From Pseudomonas sp. Seg1 (lineage in GTDB: Bacteria > Pseudomonadota > Gammaproteobacteria > Pseudomonadales > Pseudomonadaceae), in the NCBI RefSeq assembly GCF_018326005.1, contig NZ_AP021903.1:1862001-1926000 (forward strand): DNA of 64,000 nucleotides. Reading direction: 5' to 3'. Positions 17,039-25,671 of this stretch are shown here, piece after piece. The notes under the pieces are model-generated. The model searched no databases. It worked only from the letters and a program-made list of their open reading frames with translations, and had not been told where the DNA came from. Position 1 is the first letter of the stretch. Every line of letters begins with the position of its first letter. Made by a program: the position numbers and the translations under genes.

Positions 17039-18673
17039 ATGAGATTGTTAATTTTTTTGATTTTAGTAGTGGCTGTGAATGCTAATGTTAATGCCATGTC
17101 TGGTCAGGCCATGGTAACCGATTTAAATGCGAGATATTTCAGTACAGTTGCTCAATGCTCGAACGGAACGCCTGCGTACTATTGTTCTGGAGTTCTCCTG
17201 CGGGCAGTGGATTACAGTACGTTTTTTAAATTTTGGGATTACGGCTCGCAGGCGACAAAGTTGGGCTCGGTTGCTTTTACTTATGTCCGTTCAGATATCG
17301 GCAGTACGACGCTGAACGGCAACAGGAAAAGCGGCTTCATTTTGAAAGACCAGACGTCGGCATTGGCAGCGGGAAAGGCTTTGAGTCTGCGGTGTATTTT
17401 CCCTTTTCCGACCGAGTCACTCAATCTTCGGGCAGATCACGGTTGTGGGTTTGCACCTGGAGCGGCACAAGCGGAGCCCGATCTGGCCAATTGTGCAAAA
17501 TTGTCGGGCTCGCCTGTTACGACGTCGGCATGGCTGCGGAACTTCTTGGAAAATCAGTCCCTTCCCAGGAATCAGTGTTCGCTAAGTACGGTGGTGGCGG
17601 CGCAATTCAAGGCCAGTCTTGAAGCACACACGCTAATGGGCGCTGCGTGGACGGCCAAGCCGATGGAAGTCCTGTTGAAGACGTGGGATGAGAGCAAGCC
17701 TGAAACTCTACCCGTCGAAGCTGTGTTCTACGATGCTTCGACGCCCGCCAAAGTGGCCGATGCGCAAAAGTTTCAGCGCGAGTACTACCTTGCAACTTCT
17801 CTGTACGTCCCTATCGTCAAGTTGAATCTGGCTGCGCCAGACAGGAATGTCTTTGTTTTTTCTGCTGAGGATCAGAAGTATGGCGAGGTAGTTGCCGAAC
17901 AAATGAATGCCCGCTTCGCCAACGTTTCAAATGATTGTTCTGGTAGGCCAGCATATTTTTGCAACGGGATAATGATCAGGACGACAAAGGCGACTACCAA
18001 TTACCACGCCTGGGACCCCAGTAGTAACTCTATCGCGCGGGACGGGATTTCATTTTCCTACCTTAGAAAAGATCTAAAGATGAAGGGGTTGTATATTTCC
18101 GAGGCAGTCGGATTTACGTTCAAGAGTATGGATTTCGCAATCAAGTCAAACTCACAGCCTATCACGGTGCGATGTGAGTTTCCGGGGGATGGGGCGACGA
18201 GTACTTATCGGGAAAAATCATGTGGGCCGCATGTTCGGTTTCCAGATGATAGCGGCCCTTGTGAGGAATTAGGGAAGTTGACTTTGGCTGAGTGGAAAAG
18301 TCATTATCATTCGAAGACACAAATAGGAGATAGATTTCAACATCAGTGCAGTTTGGGGCCGGGAAAGGACCAATTTACAATTTTTTTACAAGGTCGAAAT
18401 AACTTCGAATACCCTGTTGATTTGAACTATACAAATGAAATCGTAATGGCGGCATGGCCTGCAGGAATACCGGAAAAATTACCCCTGGAGGCCTTTATTT
18501 ATGTTGCTTCTGCTAACCCGGCAACAGCGCTCGCCGGCGCAAAATTCATGCAGGAGGATTATTTTGAGCAGACTTTAAATTATTTGCCAGTGATACGGCT
18601 CACCTTTGCGGGTGATGTGGCGACATTCAGTTTTCATCCTGAGGAGCAATCGGTCACTGTTTCCGGTATTTAG
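17039..18673 (+). CDS. Secreted two-module cysteine-rich protein, HvnA/halovibrin-like (copy 2)
   Basis: 544 aa, starting 43 bp after copy 1 with GGGGAG upstream of the ATG. It has its own signal peptide (MRLLIFLILVVAVNANVNA). From the mature N terminus through residue ~210 it is nearly identical to copy 1, even at DNA level. The second module has diverged strongly while keeping the motif order (YFCNGIMIR, FSYLRKDL, CGPH, HQCSLG, MAAWPAGIPEKLPLEAFIY). Such a sharp boundary points to recent partial duplication or gene conversion. The shared HvnA-like assignment carries the same uncertainty as copy 1. It is probably co-transcribed with copy 1 and ends at the terminator at 18695-18738. Confidence 0.75.
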   Translation: MRLLIFLILVVAVNANVNAMSGQAMVTDLNARYFSTVAQCSNGTPAYYCSGVLLRAVDYSTFFKFWDYGSQATKLGSVAFTYVRSDIGSTTLNGNRKSGFILKDQTSALAAGKALSLRCIFPFPTESLNLRADHGCGFAPGAAQAEPDLANCAKLSGSPVTTSAWLRNFLENQSLPRNQCSLSTVVAAQFKASLEAHTLMGAAWTAKPMEVLLKTWDESKPETLPVEAVFYDASTPAKVADAQKFQREYYLATSLYVPIVKLNLAAPDRNVFVFSAEDQKYGEVVAEQMNARFANVSNDCSGRPAYFCNGIMIRTTKATTNYHAWDPSSNSIARDGISFSYLRKDLKMKGLYISEAVGFTFKSMDFAIKSNSQPITVRCEFPGDGATSTYREKSCGPHVRFPDDSGPCEELGKLTLAEWKSHYHSKTQIGDRFQHQCSLGPGKDQFTIFLQGRNNFEYPVDLNYTNEIVMAAWPAGIPEKLPLEAFIYVASANPATALAGAKFMQEDYFEQTLNYLPVIRLTFAGDVATFSFHPEEQSVTVSGI

Positions 18674-18694
18674 TGGGGTAGGCGTTGTTTACGT

Positions 18695-18738
18695 AAAGGC
18701 ACAGGATGCTGTAACTCAGTATCGTGTGCCTTTTTTAT
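18695..18738 (+). terminator. Terminator after the secreted-protein pair
   Basis: AAAGGCACA pairs with TGTGCCTTT, followed by a T-rich run. It sits in the 78-bp convergent gap between the plus-strand pair and the minus-strand Ig-like pair. Confidence 0.7.
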
Positions 18739-18751
18739 TTCTACCATTTAC

Positions 18752-19399
18752 TCATAAAGTGACACGCAACAAGCGGGAAAACATCAGATTGGCATTCGAA
18801 CCGACCCGGTAAACGGTGTAGTTGACGATTACAGTTTTGCCAGCGTTCTCTGTTACCCAGTTCGCAGGTATATCGAAAGCCACTGAAGAGCTGCTTTGAA
18901 TCGGCTTTGTTTCTGTCTCGCGCACTACCACACCGTGCCATCTGACCTTGACGGTATAGCCGGGTGCCATGTTCAAGAACTTGACGGTCACTCTTTTTCT
19001 GTCGCTGGAGAGTCTTGGCTCAACCAGATCGAAATCTTGCGGGTCGATAGTGAGCGACAGCGATTTTGAGATGATCAACGGTGTTTCTGGTGTGAGGCGA
19101 ACGCTGTAGTTGACGGTGACAAGCCGACCAATTGAATCAATGACTTCAAGACGAGGGATGATGAAGTTCAACGGCGCCGGATTGCCGACGTCCAGTATTT
19201 CCGTGTCGTACTTATAGTGGCCGTTTGTCCAACGCACTCGCACTCTATGGCCTCTGAGCATGCCAACGTAATGCGGCACCCGCACGTTGATGTGAGTGCT
19301 GGCGTAGACGTCATTGAAATTCAAACGTTTACCATCAGCGCCATAGGCCTCGAGGACTTTCGGTGGAACAAGATTGAATGTTGTAAGTTCAGTGCTCAT
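18752..19399 (-). CDS. Short Ig-like repeat protein of the island
   Basis: 215 aa, no signal peptide. It aligns along its whole length with the C-terminal ~210 residues of its upstream neighbour: VLEAYG..., VRVPHYVGMLRG versus IRVQPYVGMAVG, PRLEVIDSIG versus PRMEVVDSIG, and an ending of NAGKTVIVNYTV versus NKGKTVLINYSV. It contains two beta-rich modules with a V/I-x-V-x-x-Y-x-G-M-x-x-G core. GGAG precedes the ATG. It lies 50 bp downstream of the larger gene, presumably co-transcribed. A partial duplication explains it; the function is unknown. Confidence 0.75.
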   Translation of the reverse strand: MSTELTTFNLVPPKVLEAYGADGKRLNFNDVYASTHINVRVPHYVGMLRGHRVRVRWTNGHYKYDTEILDVGNPAPLNFIIPRLEVIDSIGRLVTVNYSVRLTPETPLIISKSLSLTIDPQDFDLVEPRLSSDRKRVTVKFLNMAPGYTVKVRWHGVVVRETETKPIQSSSSVAFDIPANWVTENAGKTVIVNYTVYRVGSNANLMFSRLLRVTL

Positions 19400-19449
19400 C
19401 TTTTCAACTCCATTCGAGATATTAATACGCGGGCAACGATCTGCGCGGG

Positions 19450-21156
19450 TTAGAGCGCGACTCTCAATACCTGAGAGAACTGGCTCAACTCGCCTGGTGA
19501 GGATCGATTAACGCTGTAATTGATCAAGACAGTCTTGCCTTTGTTTTCTTCTATCCAACTGGCCGGGATCGTAAACTCGGCTGTGATACCGGTTTTCATT
19601 TGCTTCCATGCGGTCCTGCGGGTCACTACTCCTGCCAGGCGTACACGCGCTATCTGGCCGCTCGCCATTTGCGGATAACGAACAGTGACGGTGGTCTGAT
19701 CCGGCGTGAGGCGTGGCGGAGGAAGAGCGAAGTCTTGAGCATCAACCGTGAGTCGCAGGGGGATAGAGCGATGTAGAGGTCCTTTCGGAAAGGTACGCAC
19801 CTTGAAGGAGACGGGGACGATACTCCCGATGGAGTCCACAACTTCCATGCGTGGCACGAGAAAATCCATTGGGCCGACGGCTGTGACCGTGGTTATTTCG
19901 CTGTCGCAGCGATGCCGGGCATTGTCCCAGCGGGCTCGAATGGTTTGCCCGACCGCCATGCCCACATAGGGTTGGACGCGAATCGTTACATGTCTCGCTT
20001 CATAGATGTCAGCCATCTTCAATCGATCGCGAGCATCACCGTAAGCTTCTAGAACCAATGGAATCTTTAGCTCAATGGTGGTTTTCACGTTTACAGATTT
20101 GGGCTGGGAAGTTCTGTTGCGCACCTTGTAAGTGATAGTGACTGTGCTTTGATCGCTTTCTCTCGCCCAATCGAGTGGAATGGCAAAGTCAAGGGTTTCT
20201 CCACCGGTGTAGTTCTTTGCGGGGGTTGATCGGGCAATGCGTCCCTGCCAGTCAACACTGACGAGGTCATTGAGGTGCAATCCGCTCTTGGGAACCCTGA
20301 CGACGAGGTTTGTCAGAAAGGCCGGGTCGATGGAGCCGGATTGTTCGCCTGTGACTTCAGGTGGCAGAAGAGGGGAGGTGTCTCCCAGGTTTACGCTGAC
20401 TTCGGTCGCAATCGCCCAAGGCGCAGAAGGGTGCGGAAAGTTGCCGCAGCGATCGATAACCTGAAAGGTGACAGAGTGAATGCCTCGTCCTGCTCGCTCG
20501 ATCAAGGCCTTGCTGAAGAAAACTTCGACCGGATGATTGATAGGATCGTCAATGTTGCGTTGAGTGACGGGATAGAAAGTCGCTTTCTCAGATACTCCCC
20601 ACCGCGCGACTATTTTGTCGTAGATCGTCATATTGGGGTAAGGCAGAACCCGCAAGCGGATGCCGTTATCGACCATGCCTTGATCAATGCCGTTCGCGAC
20701 ATCGGGAATGAATCGATAGCGCAGGTTCGGGTGCCCAGCAGGTTCTGGCTGGTCAAGTTGGCCGCCAGGATAGGTGCGTTTGACCAGCACCTTCAGCTTT
20801 GCTGAGTCTTCCGGTGTCTGGTGTCTAGCTCCCACGGTATAAAAAACCAGTGCGGAGCCGTCGAGGACTTCCTGGCCGCTCAGGTTGAATACAACTTCTT
20901 TGTTGAGTTTGTCATCGGAGTCGATGACTTCCAGCCTGATCGGTGAGGCAACGTTCTGCCAGTACAATCTGCATTCATCCCCCAACTTCATTTGCCAAGG
21001 GGAGATGTTTATACGCAGGCCTCGCTCGAAGGCATTGATTCCCACGCCACCGTCGTACAGCTCCTCACCCTCGACTGGTTGCACAAAGCCCGAAATATCG
21101 ACAGGTCGCAGGGCTTGAATCGCATTATCTGAGCCGGGTTTCGATTGCGTTGTCAT
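19450..21156 (-). CDS. Large Ig-like repeat protein of the island
   Basis: 568 aa without signal peptide or membrane segment. About five beta-rich modules of ~100-115 aa are visible, each opening with an R-V-x-P-x-x-M-x-x-G-D-x-I-x-x-x-W pattern: INISPWQMKLGDECRLYW, RLRVLPYPNMTIYDKIVARW, VVRVPKSGLHLNDLVSVDW, TIRVQPYVGMAVGQTIRARW and a shorter last copy. The modules look Ig- or bacterial-invasin-like, but no family can be confirmed by eye. The first module matches the left-edge partial gene; the last two match the 215-aa neighbour. AGGAG precedes the ATG, and palindrome copy 3 lies 71 bp upstream. Export would need a non-Sec route or the protein stays cytoplasmic. Confidence 0.78.
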   Translation of the reverse strand: MTTQSKPGSDNAIQALRPVDISGFVQPVEGEELYDGGVGINAFERGLRINISPWQMKLGDECRLYWQNVASPIRLEVIDSDDKLNKEVVFNLSGQEVLDGSALVFYTVGARHQTPEDSAKLKVLVKRTYPGGQLDQPEPAGHPNLRYRFIPDVANGIDQGMVDNGIRLRVLPYPNMTIYDKIVARWGVSEKATFYPVTQRNIDDPINHPVEVFFSKALIERAGRGIHSVTFQVIDRCGNFPHPSAPWAIATEVSVNLGDTSPLLPPEVTGEQSGSIDPAFLTNLVVRVPKSGLHLNDLVSVDWQGRIARSTPAKNYTGGETLDFAIPLDWARESDQSTVTITYKVRNRTSQPKSVNVKTTIELKIPLVLEAYGDARDRLKMADIYEARHVTIRVQPYVGMAVGQTIRARWDNARHRCDSEITTVTAVGPMDFLVPRMEVVDSIGSIVPVSFKVRTFPKGPLHRSIPLRLTVDAQDFALPPPRLTPDQTTVTVRYPQMASGQIARVRLAGVVTRRTAWKQMKTGITAEFTIPASWIEENKGKTVLINYSVNRSSPGELSQFSQVLRVAL

Positions 21157-21226
21157 TGGATTCTCCTGAAAAAAAGCGCGATGCGGCTTCCAGGAATGAT
21201 CTGGCCAAATTCAGTGCAATTCGCCA

Positions 21227-21244
21227 ACTGTCAGATCTGACAGT
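21227..21244. promoter_or_regulatory. 18-bp palindrome, core CTGTCAGATCTGACAG (copy 3)
   Basis: With CCCGAC to its right (21245-21250) it is the exact inverted counterpart of 15269-15292. It is upstream of the Ig-like pair (minus strand) and 7 bp beyond the stop of the FlhB-C-like gene, so it marks the right end of the island. Confidence 0.65.
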
Positions 21245-21256
21245 CCCGACGGATGG

Positions 21257-21595
21257 TCACGTGTATCGGTAGTCTGCACCCTGATCGGTGATGTCCTTCT
21301 CGACCATCGGCGCATCCGGATCCTGTCCCTCGGGGAATTTCCCCTTCAGATTCCACGCAAACGCGATGATCTCGGCGATGGTGCGATACAGCTCTTCGGG
21401 AATGCTGTCGCCCAGTTCCATGCGCGCCAACAGGCGCACCAGTTCGGCGTTCTCGTAGATCGGCACTTCACACTCGCGGGCGATCCGCAGGATTTCTTCG
21501 GCCAGTTCCTCGTCACCCTTGGCGGTGAGGGTCGGGGCGTGGTTGCCGTCGTATTTGAGGGCGATGGCCTGGCGTGGGGCGGTGGTGTCATTCAT
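21257..21595 (-). CDS. Orphan FlhB C-terminal-like protein (EscU/YscU switch family)
   Basis: 112 aa corresponding to the cytoplasmic C-terminal domain of FlhB without the membrane part. AIALKYDGNHAPTLTAKGDEELAEEI and VPIYENAELVRLLARMELGDSIPEELY match the region after the FlhB autocleavage site. The NPTH cleavage motif is missing, so it cannot self-cleave. It overlaps the FliK-like gene by 4 bp (ATGA), suggesting co-function in substrate switching of flagellar export. The C-terminal tail is acidic. Confidence 0.85.
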   Translation of the reverse strand: MNDTTAPRQAIALKYDGNHAPTLTAKGDEELAEEILRIARECEVPIYENAELVRLLARMELGDSIPEELYRTIAEIIAFAWNLKGKFPEGQDPDAPMVEKDITDQGADYRYT

Positions 21596-23166
21596 GCGGT
21601 TTCGTCAACCCAGCGGTGGTCGAGGCGGGTTTGGTTGCCTTGCGGCGGGGTGCCGTGGTGGCAGTCCAGATCGCCGACGTTCAGCCCGCGATCGAGCAGG
21701 CGCTGGCGCAGAGCGAACAGGTTGTTTTCGATCAGGTCGGCGGTGTACGGCCGTTCGGCCCAGAGCTGACTCGACAGGCTGCCGGCAATCAATTGCGCCT
21801 GAATCTGCATCGGCCCCAGCGGTTCCATGTCGAACACCAGATCGACGCGCCACAATTGTTGTTTGGGCTCGCGTTCGTCGCGACGCTCATTCGGTTGCGG
21901 CTCTTTCTCCGGCGCTTCTTCGCGCTGGAACTTGACCTGCAACGGCACGATGTCCTGCAGGTTACGCATGGGAATTTCCAGTTGCCAGGTGCTGAGCAGG
22001 CGCCCGTCATCGGTGACGCCGGTCTGTTCCAGGCTCGATAACTGATGGCTTTGCAGCCGGGAAACAGCGGCGGCGGCGAGGCGCAGCAAATGTTCCAGAT
22101 CACCTTCGCCGTCCTGGCTTTGCAGCAGTCGGTCGGGCAGCGGGAAACTGTTTGGCAGCGGTTTGGCACTGACTTGACCGAGCATGCCGAGGGCGTTGCG
22201 TACGAAACTCGGCATGGCCTGCGCCAAGGTGTTGGCGGCAATGATCGCATTCAGATTGGTGTTGCCGGGCAGGCCGGGTGTGAGTTGCGCGATCAACTTG
22301 AGCAGATCGGCTTTCATGTCCGGGGCCAGCGTCGGGTTTTGCCCGGTCAGCAGTTTGGCTTCGAGAAACATGCCGCTGTTGGCCAGCGCCATTGCCAGAC
22401 CCTTCGGCGTGCTCAGCTGTTGTACGTCAGGCAGGCCGGCCAGCAGTTTGTCGACCGCTGCGCGCAGATCTGCCGACGTTTGATCGGTATCGGCCGGCAG
22501 GTTTTGCAGCGCATTCAATAAACCGCTGAGCGATGCCTGGCGACTCTGCTGGCCGACCAGTTGCTGGCTCACCGCCAGTTGCTCCTGACGGCTGCTCAGC
22601 GGCAGGAATTTCAGGGTTTGCGAATCTTCCACCAGCGCCGAGAGCAGGGTGCCGATACGCAGCGGTTGCGGGCTGTCGATGCTCAGGGTACTGCCGCTCA
22701 ACGCGGTATTGAGCAGGCTGACCATCGAGCGGAACACCGTCGCTTGACCCGGTGGCTGCGCAACGACCTGCGAGGTCAGCACCTTGCCTTGCAACAAAGT
22801 ACCGACCGGCAGTTGCGCGGTGTCGATGCGGGTGAGGGTGGCGACACTGCTGGCAATCGCCTGTTGCACAGTGATCGCCAGATTGCCTGCCGACGGCTGG
22901 GTGATCGCCAGGCTGGTGCCTTGCGGCAATGGCAGATTGCTGGTCGCTTGCACGGTGGTCTGCCGCCCGCTGTCCAGCGTCACCTTCAGCAATAATTGAA
23001 ACGTCTGATCCGCCTGTTTGAGCGACAACACCTCGGCCTTGGCGCTCTGCCCGGCGCCGATCAAGCCTTCAACCGGCGTCAGCAGCTTGAGCAGCTCACC
23101 CACCTGCGGGCGAGCGGTCGCCGGGGTGGTGGGCGGGAGCGGGAGGATGTTCATTTCGCCTGTCAT
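21592..23166 (-). CDS. FliK-like hook-length control domain protein
   Basis: 524 aa, Gln/Leu/Pro-rich, with a C-terminal FliK-type domain (LSTWQLEIPMRNLQDIVPLQVKF ending ERPYTADLIENNLFALRQRL and GLNVGDLDCHHG). It is coupled to the FlhB-C-like gene downstream. Together they may form a second export-switch pair, since dedicated fliK and flhB lie elsewhere in Pseudomonas. The frame extends to 23211; ATG 23166 (MTGEMNILPLPP) was chosen, with ATG 23154 a good alternative. Confidence 0.78.
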   Translation of the reverse strand: MTGEMNILPLPPTTPATARPQVGELLKLLTPVEGLIGAGQSAKAEVLSLKQADQTFQLLLKVTLDSGRQTTVQATSNLPLPQGTSLAITQPSAGNLAITVQQAIASSVATLTRIDTAQLPVGTLLQGKVLTSQVVAQPPGQATVFRSMVSLLNTALSGSTLSIDSPQPLRIGTLLSALVEDSQTLKFLPLSSRQEQLAVSQQLVGQQSRQASLSGLLNALQNLPADTDQTSADLRAAVDKLLAGLPDVQQLSTPKGLAMALANSGMFLEAKLLTGQNPTLAPDMKADLLKLIAQLTPGLPGNTNLNAIIAANTLAQAMPSFVRNALGMLGQVSAKPLPNSFPLPDRLLQSQDGEGDLEHLLRLAAAAVSRLQSHQLSSLEQTGVTDDGRLLSTWQLEIPMRNLQDIVPLQVKFQREEAPEKEPQPNERRDEREPKQQLWRVDLVFDMEPLGPMQIQAQLIAGSLSSQLWAERPYTADLIENNLFALRQRLLDRGLNVGDLDCHHGTPPQGNQTRLDHRWVDETA

Positions 23167-23196
23167 ACGCGGACACAACCTGAGGAAATTGCACTC

Positions 23197-23223
23197 TTGA
23201 GAGTAAGGCACGACATGTATAAT
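23197..23223 (+). promoter_or_regulatory. Candidate sigma-70 promoter upstream of ccmA
   Basis: A consensus TATAAT (23218-23223) is preceded by TTGAGA (23197-23202) with short 15-bp spacing. It gives a leader of ~130 nt to the ccmA TTG start. It diverges from the FliK-like gene. Confidence 0.4.
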
Positions 23224-23363
23224 GCCGCCCGTCTTGCGCTTCGTTCAAAAAACATAACAATTGTTTGACGCAGCTCTCTAGAACGAGCCGTCAATGCATC
23301 TATGCTGCATCTCTTTAACGGCCGCACCCGAGCCGACTTGAACCGTATAAGGCCCGTGATCCC

Positions 23364-23999
23364 TTGACCAGTCCTGTCCTGCAAACCGTTGCCCTCGCGT
23401 GTGAACGTGACTTGAGGCTGCTCTTCGAAAATCTCGAATTGAGACTGGCCAGTGGCGATATGGTGCAAATCAGCGGTCCCAATGGCAGCGGTAAAACCAG
23501 TCTGTTGCGTCTGTTGGCCGGGCTGATGCAACCGACCGACGGTCAAGTCCTGCTCAACGGCCAGCCGCTGACCGAACAGCGCAGCGAACTGGCGCGCAAT
23601 CTGTTGTGGATCGGCCATGCCGCCGGGATCAAGGACCTGCTGACCCCGGAAGAAAACCTCTCCTGGCTGTGCGCCCTGCATCATCCCGCCGAACGCGATG
23701 CCATCTGGCAAGCGCTGGCAGCCGTAGGATTGCGCGGTTTCGAAGATGTTCCCTGCCACACGTTGTCCGCCGGTCAGCAGCGCCGTGTGGCACTGGCGCG
23801 TTTATATCTCGACAGCCCGCCGCTGTGGATTCTCGACGAGCCGTTCACCGCCCTCGACAAGCAAGGGGTGGCGCAACTTGAAGAGCATCTGGCTGGTCAT
23901 TGCGAGCGCGGCGGCCTGGTGGTGTTGACCACGCACCACACCCTGAGCCGGATGCCGGCCGGTTATCGCGACATCGATCTGGGGAATTGGGCGGTATGA
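23364..23999 (+). CDS. ccmA: Heme exporter ATP-binding protein CcmA
   Basis: ATPase of the CcmABC(D) complex that releases holo-CcmE. It is 211 aa with Walker [10 protein letters not shown], signature [14 protein letters not shown] and Walker [13 protein letters not shown]. The start is TTG 23364, as no ATG or GTG fits the family N terminus. The stop overlaps the ccmB ATG. It is the first gene of ccmABCDEFGHI. Confidence 0.95.
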   Translation: MTSPVLQTVALACERDLRLLFENLELRLASGDMVQISGPNGSGKTSLLRLLAGLMQPTDGQVLLNGQPLTEQRSELARNLLWIGHAAGIKDLLTPEENLSWLCALHHPAERDAIWQALAAVGLRGFEDVPCHTLSAGQQRRVALARLYLDSPPLWILDEPFTALDKQGVAQLEEHLAGHCERGGLVVLTTHHTLSRMPAGYRDIDLGNWAV

Positions 24000-24664
24000 G
24001 TGTGTTCGGCCTGCTGGTTGCCCGTGAATCCCGACTGCTGTTTCGCCGCCCGGCGGAACTGGCCAATCCGCTGATTTTCTTCGCCATCGTCATCGCTTTG
24101 TTCCCGCTGGCCGTCGGCCCGGAAACGCAAGTGTTGCAAAACCTGTCCCCGGGGTTAGTCTGGGTGGCGGCGCTTTTGTCGGTCCTGCTCTCGCTGGACG
24201 GGCTTTTCCGCAGTGATTTTGAAGATGGCTCCCTGGAACAGTGGGTCCTTTCGTCGCACCCGCTGCCACTTCTGGTATTGGCCAAGGTGCTGGCACACTG
24301 GCTTTTTTCCGGGCTGGCACTGGTTTTACTCTCGCCCTTGCTGGCATTGATGCTCGGTTTACCGACCGCGTGTCTGCCGGTTTTGCTGCTTTCGTTACTG
24401 CTGGGCACGCCGGTGTTGAGCTTGCTCGGCGCGGTGGGCGCGGCGCTGACGGTGGGTTTGAAGCGCGGTGGCCTGTTGCTGGCGCTGCTGATTCTGCCGT
24501 TGTACATCCCGGTGTTGATCCTTGGCAGTGGCGCCCTGCAGGCGGCTTTGCAAGGCATGCCGGCGACCGGGTATCTGCTGTGGCTTGGTAGCCTGACCGC
24601 CCTGGCGATCACCCTGACACCTTTTGCAATAGCGGCTGGCCTGAAGATCAGCGTCGGCGAATAA
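23996..24664 (+). CDS. ccmB: Heme exporter membrane protein CcmB
   Basis: Permease subunit of the CcmABC complex, 222 aa with six hydrophobic segments and the N-terminal [18 protein letters not shown] typical of the family. ATG 23996 overlaps the ccmA stop by 4 bp. The frame extends upstream inside ccmA, which was rejected. Confidence 0.94.
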   Translation: MSVFGLLVARESRLLFRRPAELANPLIFFAIVIALFPLAVGPETQVLQNLSPGLVWVAALLSVLLSLDGLFRSDFEDGSLEQWVLSSHPLPLLVLAKVLAHWLFSGLALVLLSPLLALMLGLPTACLPVLLLSLLLGTPVLSLLGAVGAALTVGLKRGGLLLALLILPLYIPVLILGSGALQAALQGMPATGYLLWLGSLTALAITLTPFAIAAGLKISVGE

Positions 24665-24742
24665 TGAGGTCTGGTTAAAATTTAACCAGCAAAGACCCTG
24701 AGACTGCTCACACCGATGAGCGGCACCCGTGATGGAAACAGT

Positions 24743-25498
24743 ATGAACTGGACCTGGTTTCACAAGCTCGGCTCGCCCAAGTGGTTTTACGGCATCAGCA
24801 GCAAGTTCTTGCCGTGGTTGAGCATTGCAGCGTTGCTGCTGATTGGTGTCGGCGTCGTCTGGGGCCTGGCCTTCGCGCCGCCGGATTATCAGCAAGGCAA
24901 CAGCTTTCGCATCATCTATATCCACGTGCCTGCTGCGATGCTCGCTCAGTCGATCTACGTGATGCTGGCGATGTGCGGCGTGGTCGGGCTGGTGTGGAAA
25001 ATGAAACTGGCCGACGTCGCCCTGCAATGCGCGGCACCGATCGGTGCGTGGATGACCGCCGTGGCGCTGGTCACCGGGGCGATCTGGGGCAAACCGACGT
25101 GGGGCTCGTGGTGGGTCTGGGACGCGCGGCTGACCTCGATGCTGATTCTGCTGTTCCTGTATTTCGGCGTGATCGCGCTGGGCAACGCCATCAGCAACCG
25201 TGACAGTGCCGCCAAGGCCTGCGCCGTGCTGGCTATCGTCGGCGTGATCAACATTCCGATCATCAAATACTCGGTGGAGTGGTGGAACACCCTGCACCAG
25301 GGCGCGACCTTTACCCTCACTGAAAAACCGGCAATGCCTGCCGAGATGTGGCTGCCACTGCTGCTGACGGTTCTGGGTTTCTACTGCTTCTTCGGCGCCG
25401 TGCTGTTGCTGCGCATGCGCCTGGAAGTGCTCAAGCGCGAAGCCCGCGCCAGTTGGGTCAAAGAAGAAGTGCAGCACAGTCTGGAGGCCGTTCGATGA
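24743..25498 (+). CDS. ccmC: Heme-handling protein CcmC
   Basis: Loads heme onto CcmE. It is 251 aa with six transmembrane segments and the tryptophan-rich heme motif [13 protein letters not shown] in a periplasmic loop; flanking His residues ([17 protein letters not shown]) are the expected ligands. ATG 24743 ([12 protein letters not shown]) was preferred over ATG 24716, which lacks family similarity. Confidence 0.96.
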   Translation: MNWTWFHKLGSPKWFYGISSKFLPWLSIAALLLIGVGVVWGLAFAPPDYQQGNSFRIIYIHVPAAMLAQSIYVMLAMCGVVGLVWKMKLADVALQCAAPIGAWMTAVALVTGAIWGKPTWGSWWVWDARLTSMLILLFLYFGVIALGNAISNRDSAAKACAVLAIVGVINIPIIKYSVEWWNTLHQGATFTLTEKPAMPAEMWLPLLLTVLGFYCFFGAVLLLRMRLEVLKREARASWVKEEVQHSLEAVR

Positions 25499-25671
25499 GT
25501 TTTGCTTCATTCGGCGACTTCCTCGCCATGGGCCATCATGGCCTGTATGTCTGGTCGGCCTACGGCATCTGTCTGGCGGTACTGGCCTTCAACGTGGCGG
25601 CGCCGATCGTGGCCCGCAAGCGGTATCTGCAACAAGAGGCGCGTCGTCTGCGCCGGGAGAACGGCAAGTGA
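25495..25671 (+). CDS. ccmD: Heme exporter small protein CcmD
   Basis: 58-aa single-pass membrane protein ([20 protein letters not shown]) with a basic cytoplasmic tail ([15 protein letters not shown]). It stabilises CcmABC and holo-CcmE release. The ATG overlaps the ccmC stop by 4 bp and the gene runs into ccmE. Confidence 0.94.
   Translation: MSFASFGDFLAMGHHGLYVWSAYGICLAVLAFNVAAPIVARKRYLQQEARRLRRENGK

Noticed and set aside
15269..21250. Island as an IS element or prophage
   Set aside because: No transposase, integrase or phage gene lies between the inverted repeats.
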